NCBI GenBank assembly: GCA_903823115.1
Contig: CAIJRN010000011.1
Location: 45,865 to 109,864, forward strand
DNA length: 64,000 nucleotides
Direction: 5' to 3'
From: an uncultured cyanobacterium
Lineage (GTDB): Bacteria; Cyanobacteriota; Cyanobacteriia; PCC-6307; Cyanobiaceae
Part shown: positions 19,071-27,094 of the stretch, one piece after another
Position numbering within the stretch: position 1 is the first letter of the stretch
Layout: each line of letters opens with the position of its first letter
Position numbers and translations under genes: made by a program
Notes under the pieces: generated by a model
Databases searched by the model: none
What the model was told of the DNA's origin: nothing
What the model saw: only the letters and a program-made list of their open reading frames with translations

Positions 19071-21563
19071 ATGGCCCTCCCCGACCCCCGCACGCTGGCC
19101 GGTCTGCTGGCAGGCCAGCTCCACGGCGATCCGGCTGCCGCCCCGATCCGGGCGGTGGTCATCGACTCACGGCGGGTGCAGGCGGGCGATGCCTTCTTCG
19201 CCCTGGCCGGCCGCAGCCGGGATGGCCATGGCTTCGTGGCCGCCGCGCTCGCAGCGGGGGCCAGCCTGGTGGTGGTGCGCCGCGGCTGGTATGCGTCCAC
19301 GGCTGCAAGCTCGTCAGAGCCGCCCCGGATCGAAGTCGACGACCCTCTGGAGGCCTTGCAGGACCTGGCGGCCTGGTATCGCCGGCAACACATCCGTCAG
19401 GTGGTGGCGATCACCGGCAGCAATGGCAAGACGATCGTCAAGAGTGCGCTGACGGCCCTGCTGGCCCAGCGCTACCGGGTCGCCGCCAGCCCCGGCAGCT
19501 GGAACAGCCAGGTGGGAGTGCCGCTGGCCGTGCTTTCCGCCCCCGCTGGCACGGAACTGGGGGTGTTCGAGGCGGGCATCTCAGCTCCCGGCGAGATGGC
19601 GAGCATCGCCAGGATCCTTGCGCCCGACTTCGGCGTGCTCGTGAACGTGGGTCTGGCCCATCGGGGCGGCTTCGGCAGCCGTGAGGTGACCGCCCGCGAA
19701 AAAATGATCCTGTTCCGCGCACTCCCGCCCGCTGGCTGGCTGATTGCCCCCGCCGATCCCCTGCTGGACGCCATCCCTCTGCCCTGCCGCCGCCTGCAGG
19801 CGGGTCGGGGCGAACCCCGCTTGATCGAGCAGAAACCCCATGGTGCCGGGCTCCTGCTCAGCCTCGACTTCGGCGGCGAACGGGTGCGACTGCCGGTGCG
19901 CACCCGCTCCGCTCCCCTGGTGGAGGACCTGCTGATCGCCATGACCGCCGGCCTGCAGCTGGGCGTCAGCGTCGACGACATCGTGGCCGTGCTGCAGGAC
20001 TACAGCTTCGGCCCCACCCGCATGGAGACCTGGCGGACGCCCGATGGCATCACGATCGTCAATGACAGCGCCAGCGACGATCCGATCTCGGTGCAGGTCG
20101 CCCTGGAAACGGTCAGCTCCAGTGCCGATACGGGGCGGCGCCTGTTCGTGTTCGGCGGCATGGAGGAGCTGGGCCACAGCGAAGCGCGTGAACATGCCCT
20201 GATCGGCCAACTGGCGGCGGAACGGGGCTTCAGCCATCTGCTGCTGCTGCCCCATCCCGCCAACGCTCACACGGCCGCCGCCTGGAGGGCAACCCGGCCC
20301 CAGGCTCCGGTGATCGAGCTCGCCGACAGCCGTGACCTGCGGGCCACCATGCGCACCCTGGCCCAGCCAGGCGACACCGTGCTGCTCAAGGGCGCCGCCC
20401 GCCTGGGCCTGGCCAGCGCCGCCTCGGCCATCTGGGAATCGATGGCCCCGCGGCGCTTCCTGGTGGATCTCAATGCCGTGCGCGACAACATCGCCCGCTT
20501 CCGTGCCCTCTGCGGCCCGAAGGTGGCGATCCTGGCCGTCCTCAAGGCCTGGGCCTATGGCACCGAGCTGGCCCGCCTCGCCCTGGCCCTGCAGGAGAAC
20601 GGTGTCGACTGGATCGGCGTCTCAGCCGCCGACGAGGGGGCTGCCCTGCGCCGGGCCGGGATCCATCGCCCGGTGCTGGTGATGCTGATGGACAGCGACG
20701 AAATCGACAAGGCGGTGCGCTGGCGCCTGACCCCGGTGGTGTACTCCCTGGCCGGCGCCCAGCGGCTGGTGGCCAGCCTGCGCACGATGGACGCGAACCT
20801 CGATGTCCATCTCGAGATCGACAGCGGCATGGGACGGGTCGGTGTCGCCCCCGAGGAGGCCCTGGGAGTGGCGCGCCTGCTGCGGGGTTCCGGGGTGGTG
20901 CGGCTCACTGGCGTCATGACGCACCTGGCCAGCGCCGATGATCCAGCCGCCGATGACCACACCCAGGAGCAACTGGCCCGTTTTGAAGCGGCGGTCGCCA
21001 TGATCCGCGCCGAGAGTGACGAGCCCCTGATCATCCATGCCGCCGCCACCTCCGGCGCCGTGCGCTTCGCCAACTCCCGCTGCGACATGGTGCGCCTCGG
21101 ACTCGGCCTCTACGGCCTCTACCCCTCGCCGGCCGTGGCCGCGGCGATCGAACTGGAACTGGCGGTGGCCTTCCTCAGTCGGCTGGTGCAGGTGAGCCTC
21201 CTGCGTCGCGGCCAGCGGGTGGGCTACAACGGCACCTATGTGGTGGCGGCCGAGCAGCAACGCATCGGCATTGTGGCCGCCGGCTACAACGACGGCGTGC
21301 CCTGGAGCTTCTCCAACTGCGGCGAGGTGATGATCCAGGGCCAGCAGGTGCGAGTGCTCGGCCGGGTCTCGATGGATTCCATGGCGGTGGATCTGTCGTC
21401 CCTGGCTGATGTCAGCGTCGGCGATGAAGTGCTGATCTTCGGAGCCCACGAGGGCCAGGTGCTGCGCCCCGAGGCAGCAGCCGCGTGCGCGGGCACCATC
21501 CCCTACGACCTGCTGGTGAACATCGACAGCCGGCGGGTGCAACGGCTCTTTCGCGGCGACTGA
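19071..21563 (+). CDS. murF-alr: Bifunctional MurF ligase / alanine racemase fusion
   Basis: 830 residues in one frame. Residues 1-457 are a Mur ligase: P-loop GSNGKT (116-121) followed by IVK, SPGSWNSQVGVPL, FEAGISAPGE and NVGLAHRGGFGS. Residues 458-830 are a fold-type III alanine racemase: PLP Lys492 in VLKAWAYG, Tyr719 in GYNGTY, and TIPYDLLVNI near the end. MurF would add D-Ala-D-Ala to UDP-MurNAc-tripeptide and Alr would make D-Ala, both cytoplasmic. The pattern GSNGKTIVK plus S-W-NSQVGVPL and KA-x-x-YG without the usual GHG resembles the MurF-Alr fusion of Bacteroidetes. The MurF motif normally D-x-YN-A-N-P reads DSASDDP (332-338), losing Tyr/Asn. It is divergent from the HNH gene across 105 bases. 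Confidence 0.93.
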   Translation: MALPDPRTLAGLLAGQLHGDPAAAPIRAVVIDSRRVQAGDAFFALAGRSRDGHGFVAAALAAGASLVVVRRGWYASTAASSSEPPRIEVDDPLEALQDLAAWYRRQHIRQVVAITGSNGKTIVKSALTALLAQRYRVAASPGSWNSQVGVPLAVLSAPAGTELGVFEAGISAPGEMASIARILAPDFGVLVNVGLAHRGGFGSREVTAREKMILFRALPPAGWLIAPADPLLDAIPLPCRRLQAGRGEPRLIEQKPHGAGLLLSLDFGGERVRLPVRTRSAPLVEDLLIAMTAGLQLGVSVDDIVAVLQDYSFGPTRMETWRTPDGITIVNDSASDDPISVQVALETVSSSADTGRRLFVFGGMEELGHSEAREHALIGQLAAERGFSHLLLLPHPANAHTAAAWRATRPQAPVIELADSRDLRATMRTLAQPGDTVLLKGAARLGLASAASAIWESMAPRRFLVDLNAVRDNIARFRALCGPKVAILAVLKAWAYGTELARLALALQENGVDWIGVSAADEGAALRRAGIHRPVLVMLMDSDEIDKAVRWRLTPVVYSLAGAQRLVASLRTMDANLDVHLEIDSGMGRVGVAPEEALGVARLLRGSGVVRLTGVMTHLASADDPAADDHTQEQLARFEAAVAMIRAESDEPLIIHAAATSGAVRFANSRCDMVRLGLGLYGLYPSPAVAAAIELELAVAFLSRLVQVSLLRRGQRVGYNGTYVVAAEQQRIGIVAAGYNDGVPWSFSNCGEVMIQGQQVRVLGRVSMDSMAVDLSSLADVSVGDEVLIFGAHEGQVLRPEAAAACAGTIPYDLLVNIDSRRVQRLFRGD

Positions 21564-21644
21564 AACCGGGGGCTCAGACCAGGCCTTTCGCCGGCGCCGC
21601 TGGCTCCGGAACGCGAGGTGGTCAGGTAAGCTCACTGGGCTGCT

Positions 21645-21733
21645 GGAGAGGTGGCTGAGTGGTTGAAAGCGGCTCCCTGCTAAGGAGTTACAGGAGGCAA
21701 CTTCTGTCGAGGGTTCGAATCCCTCCCTCTCCG
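21645..21733 (+). tRNA. trnS-GCU: tRNA-Ser(GCU)
   Basis: 89 bases. Acceptor arm GGAGAGG (21645-21651) pairs with CCTCTCC (21726-21732), discriminator G. The anticodon loop contains GCT flanked by CTCCCT and AAGGAG; a long variable arm (ACAGGAGGCAACTTCTGT region) and T-loop GGTTCGAATC follow, the class II layout of serine tRNA. Reads AGC/AGU codons. CCA is not encoded. Confidence 0.95.
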
Positions 21734-21741
21734 TTCCCGGA

Positions 21742-21771
21742 CGGTCTCCGTCCAACCCGGTCTCCGTCCAA
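21742..21771 (+). repeat. 14-base tandem direct repeat after tRNA-Ser
   Basis: CGGTCTCCGTCCAA occurs at 21742-21755 and again at 21758-21771, separated by two bases (period 16). It begins 9 bases after the tRNA 3' end. Possibly replication slippage; there is no integrase nearby that would make it an attachment site. Confidence 0.6.
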
Positions 21772-21856
21772 GCCTGCGTCCGAGCCAACCCTGAATCAGA
21801 GCCAGCTCTGAACCGCCATCAGCCGCGTCCCCGATCCGGCAGTCGGCAACCACGGT

Positions 21857-22789
21857 TCAGGGCTGGCTGCAGGCCTGCAGCAACCCGGAGCTGATGGCGG
21901 GCAGCAGCTGCTCATCTCCAGCCGCCTGCTTCCCCTCGCTGAAGACCACCAGCAGGAAGGGATCGGCCCCTTCCACCTCCACGTAGGCGCCATCGTGGCG
22001 TGCCTGGCTCATCCAACCGGCCTTGCTCCACAGCCGTGCCCCGCTTGGCAGGCCAGCCCCGAGGAAGCCATCCACCTGGTTCTCAGGATCAGCCGCCCGT
22101 TGCGCCGGATCGAGCGAGCGGCTGAGCAGCTCCTGCATGCGCACCGAAGCGGGCGGCGACACCATCACACCGGCGATCACGCCATGCAGCAGCCGGGCGG
22201 TGGCATCGGTGCTGAGGCGATTGCGGTTCTGCTGCTGATCGCCGTAAAAGTCCCATTCCCGGCCGTAGGGGCCATCGCCCCAGGTCTTCTGACAGGCATT
22301 GCAGCCCTCCAGCTCGGGCCAGCCCAGGCCGGCCAACCAGCCATTGACCAGCTGGCGCTGGCGCCTCCAGGCGTCGAAACGCTCCGGCGGCAGGGACGGA
22401 CCACTGGTGGTGCCGCTGAGCAGATCGAGCACCAGGCCCGTGGCGTCATTGCTCGAATCGCAGATCATGTCGGCCAGGGCGCGGCGCAATTCCTCGCCGT
22501 CCTCGATCAGCTGGCCCTGCAACCAGGCCTCGGCAGCGATCAGATACACCAGCTTCACCACACTGGCGGGATAGCGCTGGCGCTCCCCTGCCCAACTGGC
22601 TCCGCGCACCGGGAGCTTCGCCAGGCCCCGGACATCCAGATTGGCGCCCTGTAGCAGCAGGGAAGCGGGGTAGCGCAACCAGGTGATCGAGAGCTGATCG
22701 GACAGCCCCGGCCGACCCTCGCTCTCCAGCGAGGCCACCAGCGAGCGCAGGGTCTGGTCCATCGACGGATCCGGGCTGTAGAACGCCAT
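21857..22789 (-). CDS. Beta-lactamase-fold serine hydrolase (PBP/class A type)
   Basis: About 310 residues from ATG 22789 (MAFYSPDPSMDQ). Upstream in-frame ATGs at 22810 and 22825 would overlap the divergent NlpC/P60 start, and the chosen one has a GGGGG run just upstream. SVVK (Ser76, Lys79) is the SxxK nucleophile motif, SSN (112-114) fits SxN, and SKAG in WSKAGW stands for KTG. No clear signal peptide. The fold is shared by class A beta-lactamases and low-mass penicillin-binding proteins; which activity it has cannot be told from sequence. It sits next to a peptidoglycan endopeptidase. Confidence 0.78.
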   Translation of the reverse strand: MAFYSPDPSMDQTLRSLVASLESEGRPGLSDQLSITWLRYPASLLLQGANLDVRGLAKLPVRGASWAGERQRYPASVVKLVYLIAAEAWLQGQLIEDGEELRRALADMICDSSNDATGLVLDLLSGTTSGPSLPPERFDAWRRQRQLVNGWLAGLGWPELEGCNACQKTWGDGPYGREWDFYGDQQQNRNRLSTDATARLLHGVIAGVMVSPPASVRMQELLSRSLDPAQRAADPENQVDGFLGAGLPSGARLWSKAGWMSQARHDGAYVEVEGADPFLLVVFSEGKQAAGDEQLLPAISSGLLQACSQP

Positions 22790-22808
22790 CACCCCCCAGA
22801 CAAGGTTC

Positions 22809-23543
22809 ATGGTGAGATTAGGCATCGGCGACGAGACCGATCCCTTGGCCCAGAACAGCCTCTGGCAACTGCAGGATCCTCTCGATGCCTACAGCCGGCC
22901 CCAGGGCCCTGGACTGGCCACACAGGTGGCGGCCGGACGGCGACTGCGGGTGCTGGAGGGGATCACCAACGGGCGGCTGCGAGTGCGGCTGCTGGAGGAC
23001 GGCTACCCCTGTTGGCTGGAGGCCTCGGAGCTGCGCAGCCATGGCCGACCAGCGGCAGCGGCGCTGCTGCCCCGACTGCAGCGAACCACGATCGCCCAGA
23101 GGCTCGAGCAGGTGCTGAGCTTTGCTTTAACAGCGAAGCAGAAGCCCAATGTCTACTTATGGGGAGGCAACCTGGGCCCGGATTTCGACTGTTCCGGCCT
23201 GATCCAGACCAGCTTCGCCGCAGCGGGCATCTGGCTGCCTCGCGACGCCTACCTGCAGGAGCGCTTCTGTCAGCCCGTGGCGGTGCAGCCAGGCGTCACC
23301 AGCCTGCTGGAGCCGGGAGATCTGATCTTCTTCGGTACAGCGCGACGTTGTACCCATGTGGGGCTGCATCTGGGCGACGGACGCTACCTGCACAGTTCCG
23401 GGCGCGAGCATGGCCGCAACGGCCTCGGCATCGATGACCTCAACCCCCGCAACCAGGACCCGGTGGCCCGCCATTACCGCCAGGAGCTGCGCGGCGCCGG
23501 ACGGGTGATGCACAGCCACGACGGCAGCCCCCTGCCCCCCTAA
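22809..23543 (+). CDS. NlpC/P60 family cell-wall endopeptidase
   Basis: 244 residues. The N-terminal ~95 residues look like bacterial SH3 domain sequence; the catalytic domain carries Cys in GPDFDCSGLIQTSF, His in THVGLHLGDGRYLH and a third polar residue further on. This architecture matches the cyanobacterial gamma-D-glutamyl-diaminopimelate endopeptidases that trim or recycle peptidoglycan stem peptides. No signal peptide is evident. The ATG at 22809 (AAGG 5 bases upstream) lies about 20 bases from the start of the divergent serine hydrolase. Confidence 0.88.
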   Translation: MVRLGIGDETDPLAQNSLWQLQDPLDAYSRPQGPGLATQVAAGRRLRVLEGITNGRLRVRLLEDGYPCWLEASELRSHGRPAAAALLPRLQRTTIAQRLEQVLSFALTAKQKPNVYLWGGNLGPDFDCSGLIQTSFAAAGIWLPRDAYLQERFCQPVAVQPGVTSLLEPGDLIFFGTARRCTHVGLHLGDGRYLHSSGREHGRNGLGIDDLNPRNQDPVARHYRQELRGAGRVMHSHDGSPLPP

Positions 23544-23573
23544 GTTCAGGTGCCACCTGTGCCTCAACCGACC

Positions 23574-24563
23574 ATGGCGGAGTCCAGCCGTCCCAGTCTG
23601 TCGGTGGTGGTCCCTCTCTACAACGAAGAAGGCAGCCTCCCCCATCTGCTCGAACAGTTGCTGGCGGCCCTCAAGCCCCTGGGCCGCAGCTTCGAGATCG
23701 TGCTCGTCGACGACGGCTCCCGCGACGGCAGCGCCGCCCTGCTCCAGGACATGGCCGCCCGTACGCCGGAACTGGTGGCGGTGCTGCTGCGCCGCAACTA
23801 CGGACAAACCGCCGCGATGGCGGCCGGATTCGATGCCAGCCGCGGCGAGATCCTGGTGACCCTCGATGGCGATCTCCAGAACGATCCGGCCGACATCCCG
23901 CTGCTGCTGAACCAGCTCGAGCAGAATCAACTCGATCTGGTCAGTGGCTGGCGCCATCAGCGCAAGGACAACACCATCAGCCGCCTGCTGCCTTCCCTGC
24001 TGGCCAACTGGTTGATCGCCCGGGTCACGGGGGTGAAGCTGCACGACTACGGCTGCTCACTCAAGGCCTACCGGCGCGAGGTGGTTGCCGACATGAATCT
24101 CTACGGCGAACTGCATCGCTTCCTGCCCGCCCTGGCCTTCATCGAAGGTGCCCGCATCGGCGAGGTGCAGGTGAACCACCATCCCCGCCGCTACGGCAAG
24201 AGCAAATACGGCATTGATCGCACCTTCCGGGTGCTGATGGATCTGCTGACGGTGTGGTTCATGAAGCGATTCCTGACCCGGCCCATGCATGTCTTCGGCT
24301 TTGCCGGACTGGTGAGCCTGGGCACAGGTCTGGCGCTGGCCTTATGGCTGGTGGGCGAGAAGCTCTTGCTGGGGGTGGACATCGGTAATCGCCCGCTGCT
24401 GTTGATGGCTGTTCTGGCAATCCTCAGCGGCGTGCAATTGTTCGGCTTTGGCCTGCTGGCGGAGCTGCAGATGCGCACGTATCACGAAAGCCAGGGCCGG
24501 CCGATCTATCGCGTGCGCAGCACCTTGCGAGGTCGGGAACCGGGGCCTGGCCTGGAGGCCTGA
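23574..24563 (+). CDS. Family 2 glycosyltransferase, polyprenyl-phosphate sugar type
   Basis: About 329 residues from ATG 23574 (MAESSRPSLSVVVPLYNEEGS); a GTG at 23550 in the same frame would add eight residues. VDDGSRDGS and TLDGDLQNDP are the GT-A nucleotide-sugar and metal motifs; RRYGKSKYG follows. Two hydrophobic segments at about 240-265 and 275-300 anchor it. This is the DPM1/GtrB/ArnC-like pattern, which moves a sugar from a nucleotide to undecaprenyl or dolichyl phosphate. Its 3' end overlaps the converging HEAT-like gene by 58 bases. Confidence 0.88.
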   Translation: MAESSRPSLSVVVPLYNEEGSLPHLLEQLLAALKPLGRSFEIVLVDDGSRDGSAALLQDMAARTPELVAVLLRRNYGQTAAMAAGFDASRGEILVTLDGDLQNDPADIPLLLNQLEQNQLDLVSGWRHQRKDNTISRLLPSLLANWLIARVTGVKLHDYGCSLKAYRREVVADMNLYGELHRFLPALAFIEGARIGEVQVNHHPRRYGKSKYGIDRTFRVLMDLLTVWFMKRFLTRPMHVFGFAGLVSLGTGLALALWLVGEKLLLGVDIGNRPLLLMAVLAILSGVQLFGFGLLAELQMRTYHESQGRPIYRVRSTLRGREPGPGLEA

Positions 24564-25072
24564 AGCCTGGGTGGGGAGAACGGGTACGACAGAGCAGCGC
24601 CCTGGCTACGGCCGCGGAAAGCCTGAATCGCCGCCGCGGCCTCGGCCATCACCAGGGGATCGGGATCCCTGAGGCCGCGGCGTAGCAGGGGCAACACGCA
24701 GGGATGGCCCCAGAGACGGGCCAGGGCCATGGCCTGACGGCGATCCGTGGCACTGCCATGGAACCAACGCTCCAGCTGGAGCAGCAGAGCCCGCCGCTGC
24801 CGCACGGCCCCCGCCGGGGGGAACGCTGGAGCGGCCAACAACGGCGTTGAACCGGCAGCGGGCAGATGGCTGGAGACCTCCATCAACGCAGCGGCTGCAG
24901 CAGGCGACGAGGCCGGCGCCTGAACGGTGACCATCGCGATCTGAGCCCGGTTGAGAGCTGCCACGGCGCTGGTGTCGTCGGAGCGCAGAAAAGGCCTGGG
25001 CCGACGCCGGGAACTCAGCCACAGGCCCGCAAGCAATGCGGCAACAATGGCACCGAGCAGGGAGGGATTCAT
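24506..25072 (-). CDS. Membrane-anchored HEAT-like protein of unknown function
   Basis: 188 residues from ATG 25072. An N-terminal hydrophobic helix (MNPSLLGAIVAALLAGLWL, residues 1-19) is followed by an Arg-rich cytoplasmic turn, a low-complexity linker, and a helical region with DRRQAMALARLWGHPCVLPLLRRGLRDPDPLVMAEAAAAI, read in pieces of one HEAT-repeat-like unit. Upstream of psaI and divergent from it. I do not recognise a specific family. It overlaps the glycosyltransferase 3' end by 58 bases. Confidence 0.65.
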   Translation of the reverse strand: MNPSLLGAIVAALLAGLWLSSRRRPRPFLRSDDTSAVAALNRAQIAMVTVQAPASSPAAAAALMEVSSHLPAAGSTPLLAAPAFPPAGAVRQRRALLLQLERWFHGSATDRRQAMALARLWGHPCVLPLLRRGLRDPDPLVMAEAAAAIQAFRGRSQGAALSYPFSPPRLQASRPGPGSRPRKVLRTR

Positions 25073-25193
25073 GGGCTGAAACAACGGGCTGAGCCAGGTG
25101 GATTCTGCTGAACTTTTATGTCACCCACTGCAAGCGACAAGAGTGGGGCTGTGAGGCTCCTTACAGTACCGGCGGTTGTACGTGGCCACTGCC

Positions 25194-25310
25194 ATGACTG
25201 GAGAATTTGCGGCCGCCTGGCTTCCATCCGTGTTTGTTCCCCTGGTGGGGATCCTCGGCCCTGCGATTGCCATGGCCCTGCTGTTCAACGTGATCGAAGC
25301 GCGCGACTGA
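25194..25310 (+). CDS. psaI: Photosystem I reaction centre subunit VIII
   Basis: 38 residues, too short for usual open-frame lists: [19 protein letters not shown], then [20 protein letters not shown] single membrane helix with the VFVPLVG-x-x-GPA-x-AMA signature and the charged IE end is PsaI. It helps hold PsaL and thus trimeric PSI together. It lies 55 bases before psaL, the usual cyanobacterial psaI-psaL unit. Confidence 0.94.
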   Translation: MTGEFAAAWLPSVFVPLVGILGPAIAMALLFNVIEARD

Positions 25311-25365
25311 TCTGTCCGCTGTCCAGACCCCTCACCGAGCCCACTACCGAGCCCAAGAGCGCCCC

Positions 25366-25857
25366 ATGACCGTCACCCCCGTGGCCGACCCCTGCGTCGG
25401 CAACCTGGCGACCCCCGTCAACAGCAGCTATTTCACCCGGGCGTTCCTGAACGCTCTGCCCGCCTACCGCCCGTCCCTCTCTCCTAACCGTCGCGGACTG
25501 GAAGTGGGCATGGCCCATGGCTTCTTCCTCTACGGACCCTTCGCCATCACAGGGCCCCTGCGAGCCACCGAATACTCCAGCACCGCCGGCCTGCTGGCCA
25601 CCATCGGCCTGGTTTCGATTCTCACGGTGTGTCTCTCGATCTATGGCACAGCCGGCAACGGCCCCAACGTCCAGCCCCCGGACGCCACCATCGACAATCC
25701 CCCCGCCGATCTGTTCACCAAGGCCGGCTGGGCTGAGTTCGCCAGTGGTTTCTGGCTCGGTGGTTGCGGTGGCGCGGCCTTCGCCTGGTTCCTCTGCAGC
25801 ACAGCCCTGGTCTCCCCACTGGTGAACATCGCCGGTGGCGTCTGGAGTGTCAACTGA
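25366..25857 (+). CDS. psaL: Photosystem I reaction centre subunit XI
   Basis: 163 residues. [29 protein letters not shown], in which GNLATP and NALPAYR are hallmarks, is followed by [16 protein letters not shown] and two to three membrane helices. PsaL forms the centre of PSI trimers in the thylakoid membrane. Downstream of psaI, and followed by a clear terminator. Confidence 0.97.
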   Translation: MTVTPVADPCVGNLATPVNSSYFTRAFLNALPAYRPSLSPNRRGLEVGMAHGFFLYGPFAITGPLRATEYSSTAGLLATIGLVSILTVCLSIYGTAGNGPNVQPPDATIDNPPADLFTKAGWAEFASGFWLGGCGGAAFAWFLCSTALVSPLVNIAGGVWSVN

Positions 25858-25907
25858 GCCCTGAGCTCCAATCCGGTTTGGACACCCAATCCGATCTCAA
25901 AGCCAAC

Positions 25908-25931
25908 AGCCCCGCGAGAGCGGGGCTTTTT
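25908..25931 (+). terminator. Intrinsic terminator of psaI-psaL
   Basis: AGCCCCGC (25908-25915), GAGA loop, GCGGGGCT (25920-25927), then TTTT. A textbook hairpin plus T-run 50 bases after the psaL stop. Confidence 0.92.
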
Positions 25932-27030
25932 GATGGCTCTGATGGGGGGCCTCAAACGAAGGTAAAACTGATCATCGGTGCCAGAAAAACGAGATCACAG
26001 ATCAACAAGGGAGACCAGGCACGGTGAACCGCTGTCACGATCGCCAGGGCCCGGCATGAGCAGGGTGAGCGGGCAGGCAGCGACGCCTTCGACCAACAGA
26101 CCATGCGGGCAAGCTCCTGACGGAGGGATCCAGGATTGTCACGGACCGGTCCAATGCGGGCTCCGCACGGTTAATGGTCAACGCTTGCTGGCGGAACACG
26201 TCACTTCGCGACCGAAAAGCGAGGGGCCGCCAACCGTTGACCTGGGCCGGCCTGACACCTCCCAGAGGCTCATAGGCAAGTCATCAAGTACAACCTCAAG
26301 CAGACAAACAAAGGCGATACAAAAGGGAAGGAATGACACCCTCAAGGCCAAAAAGACAGGAGCGAAAGAACAGAAGCGCTATCAAACAAATTGACCACCA
26401 TATTTCTCACTACCAATCGCAAGCGAGCAGGAACTCTACACAGACATCAGAGGGGAAGACACGTTCAAGGCCTAGCACAAAAACCCTCATGTCGCCGCAA
26501 CAGCCCATCGCATTCACAAGGCGGGAGTTTCTCGCCCTATTGAAATCTCCAGGGAAAAGCCGAAACAAGCCAACAAGCAAGAGCAAAAACCGAAGGAGAC
26601 AGTCAATCCCGGGGGCACATCCCAGCCGGATCAGGTTTTTCCACAAGCAAACGGCCACGGATGACCGGCGAGTTCCCGGGAAAGACAACACCTCAGGACA
26701 GCAATCTTCAACAGCCAGGATAATCCATATCACAATATATGCCGATAGCCATAGCAAGCAGTGCCAGCGATTAGATCACATGACGTATCAGGTCAATCGG
26801 TCAGCAGCTGAAATGAACTTCAGGAGCTGATTGCATCGGTGTGCGAGAAGAGGCAGCCAGGCAGGCCTGTCAGCGGATCTTCTTCACCAGGTCACCCAGA
26901 AAAGCCCATTCCAGAATGATCAGAGCGGGCCATAGCAGGACGAGAAAGACTCAGCAAGACAACCCAGCGGAGCCGACAAGCCACCCCAGACCATCATGAA
27001 CAGAACAAGATCAACCTTGTGGGCCAAATG
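25932..27030. other. Gene-poor, AT-richer stretch between psaL and psaB
   Basis: About 1.1 kb between two converging terminators. Base count of 26281-26340 is 43% G+C and of 26341-26400 is 45%, far below the flanks. The plus strand is rich in A and poor in T over most of it. Overlapping open frames (25978-26394, 26333-26830, minus 26410-26757) have no ribosome sites, skewed composition and no recognisable domains. I see no tRNA, riboswitch core or insertion-sequence ends. Confidence 0.6.
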
Positions 27031-27056
27031 AAAAACCCCCAGCCAAGGCCGGGGGT
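27031..27056 (-). terminator. Intrinsic terminator of psaA-psaB
   Basis: On the minus strand ACCCCCGGCC and GGCTGGGGGT pair (one G-U) around the central bases and are followed by TTTT. It begins 38 bases after the psaB stop. Confidence 0.88.
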
Positions 27057-27094
27057 CAGGAACGTCCCTCGAGAGGACAAGCAAGAGCTATGGA

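Noticed and set aside
26100..26700. Possible group II intron or cobalamin/other riboswitch remnant
   Set aside because: Some stem-like pieces exist, but no domain V-like hairpin, no reverse transcriptase and no conserved riboswitch core could be recognised.
26333..26830. 165-codon plus-strand frame and the overlapping hydrophobic minus-strand frame 26410-26757 in the psaL/psaB gap
   Set aside because: Opposite-strand overlaps with biased composition (Lys/Arg/Ser/Thr versus Leu/Val), no ribosome site and no recognisable domain. Neither can be supported.
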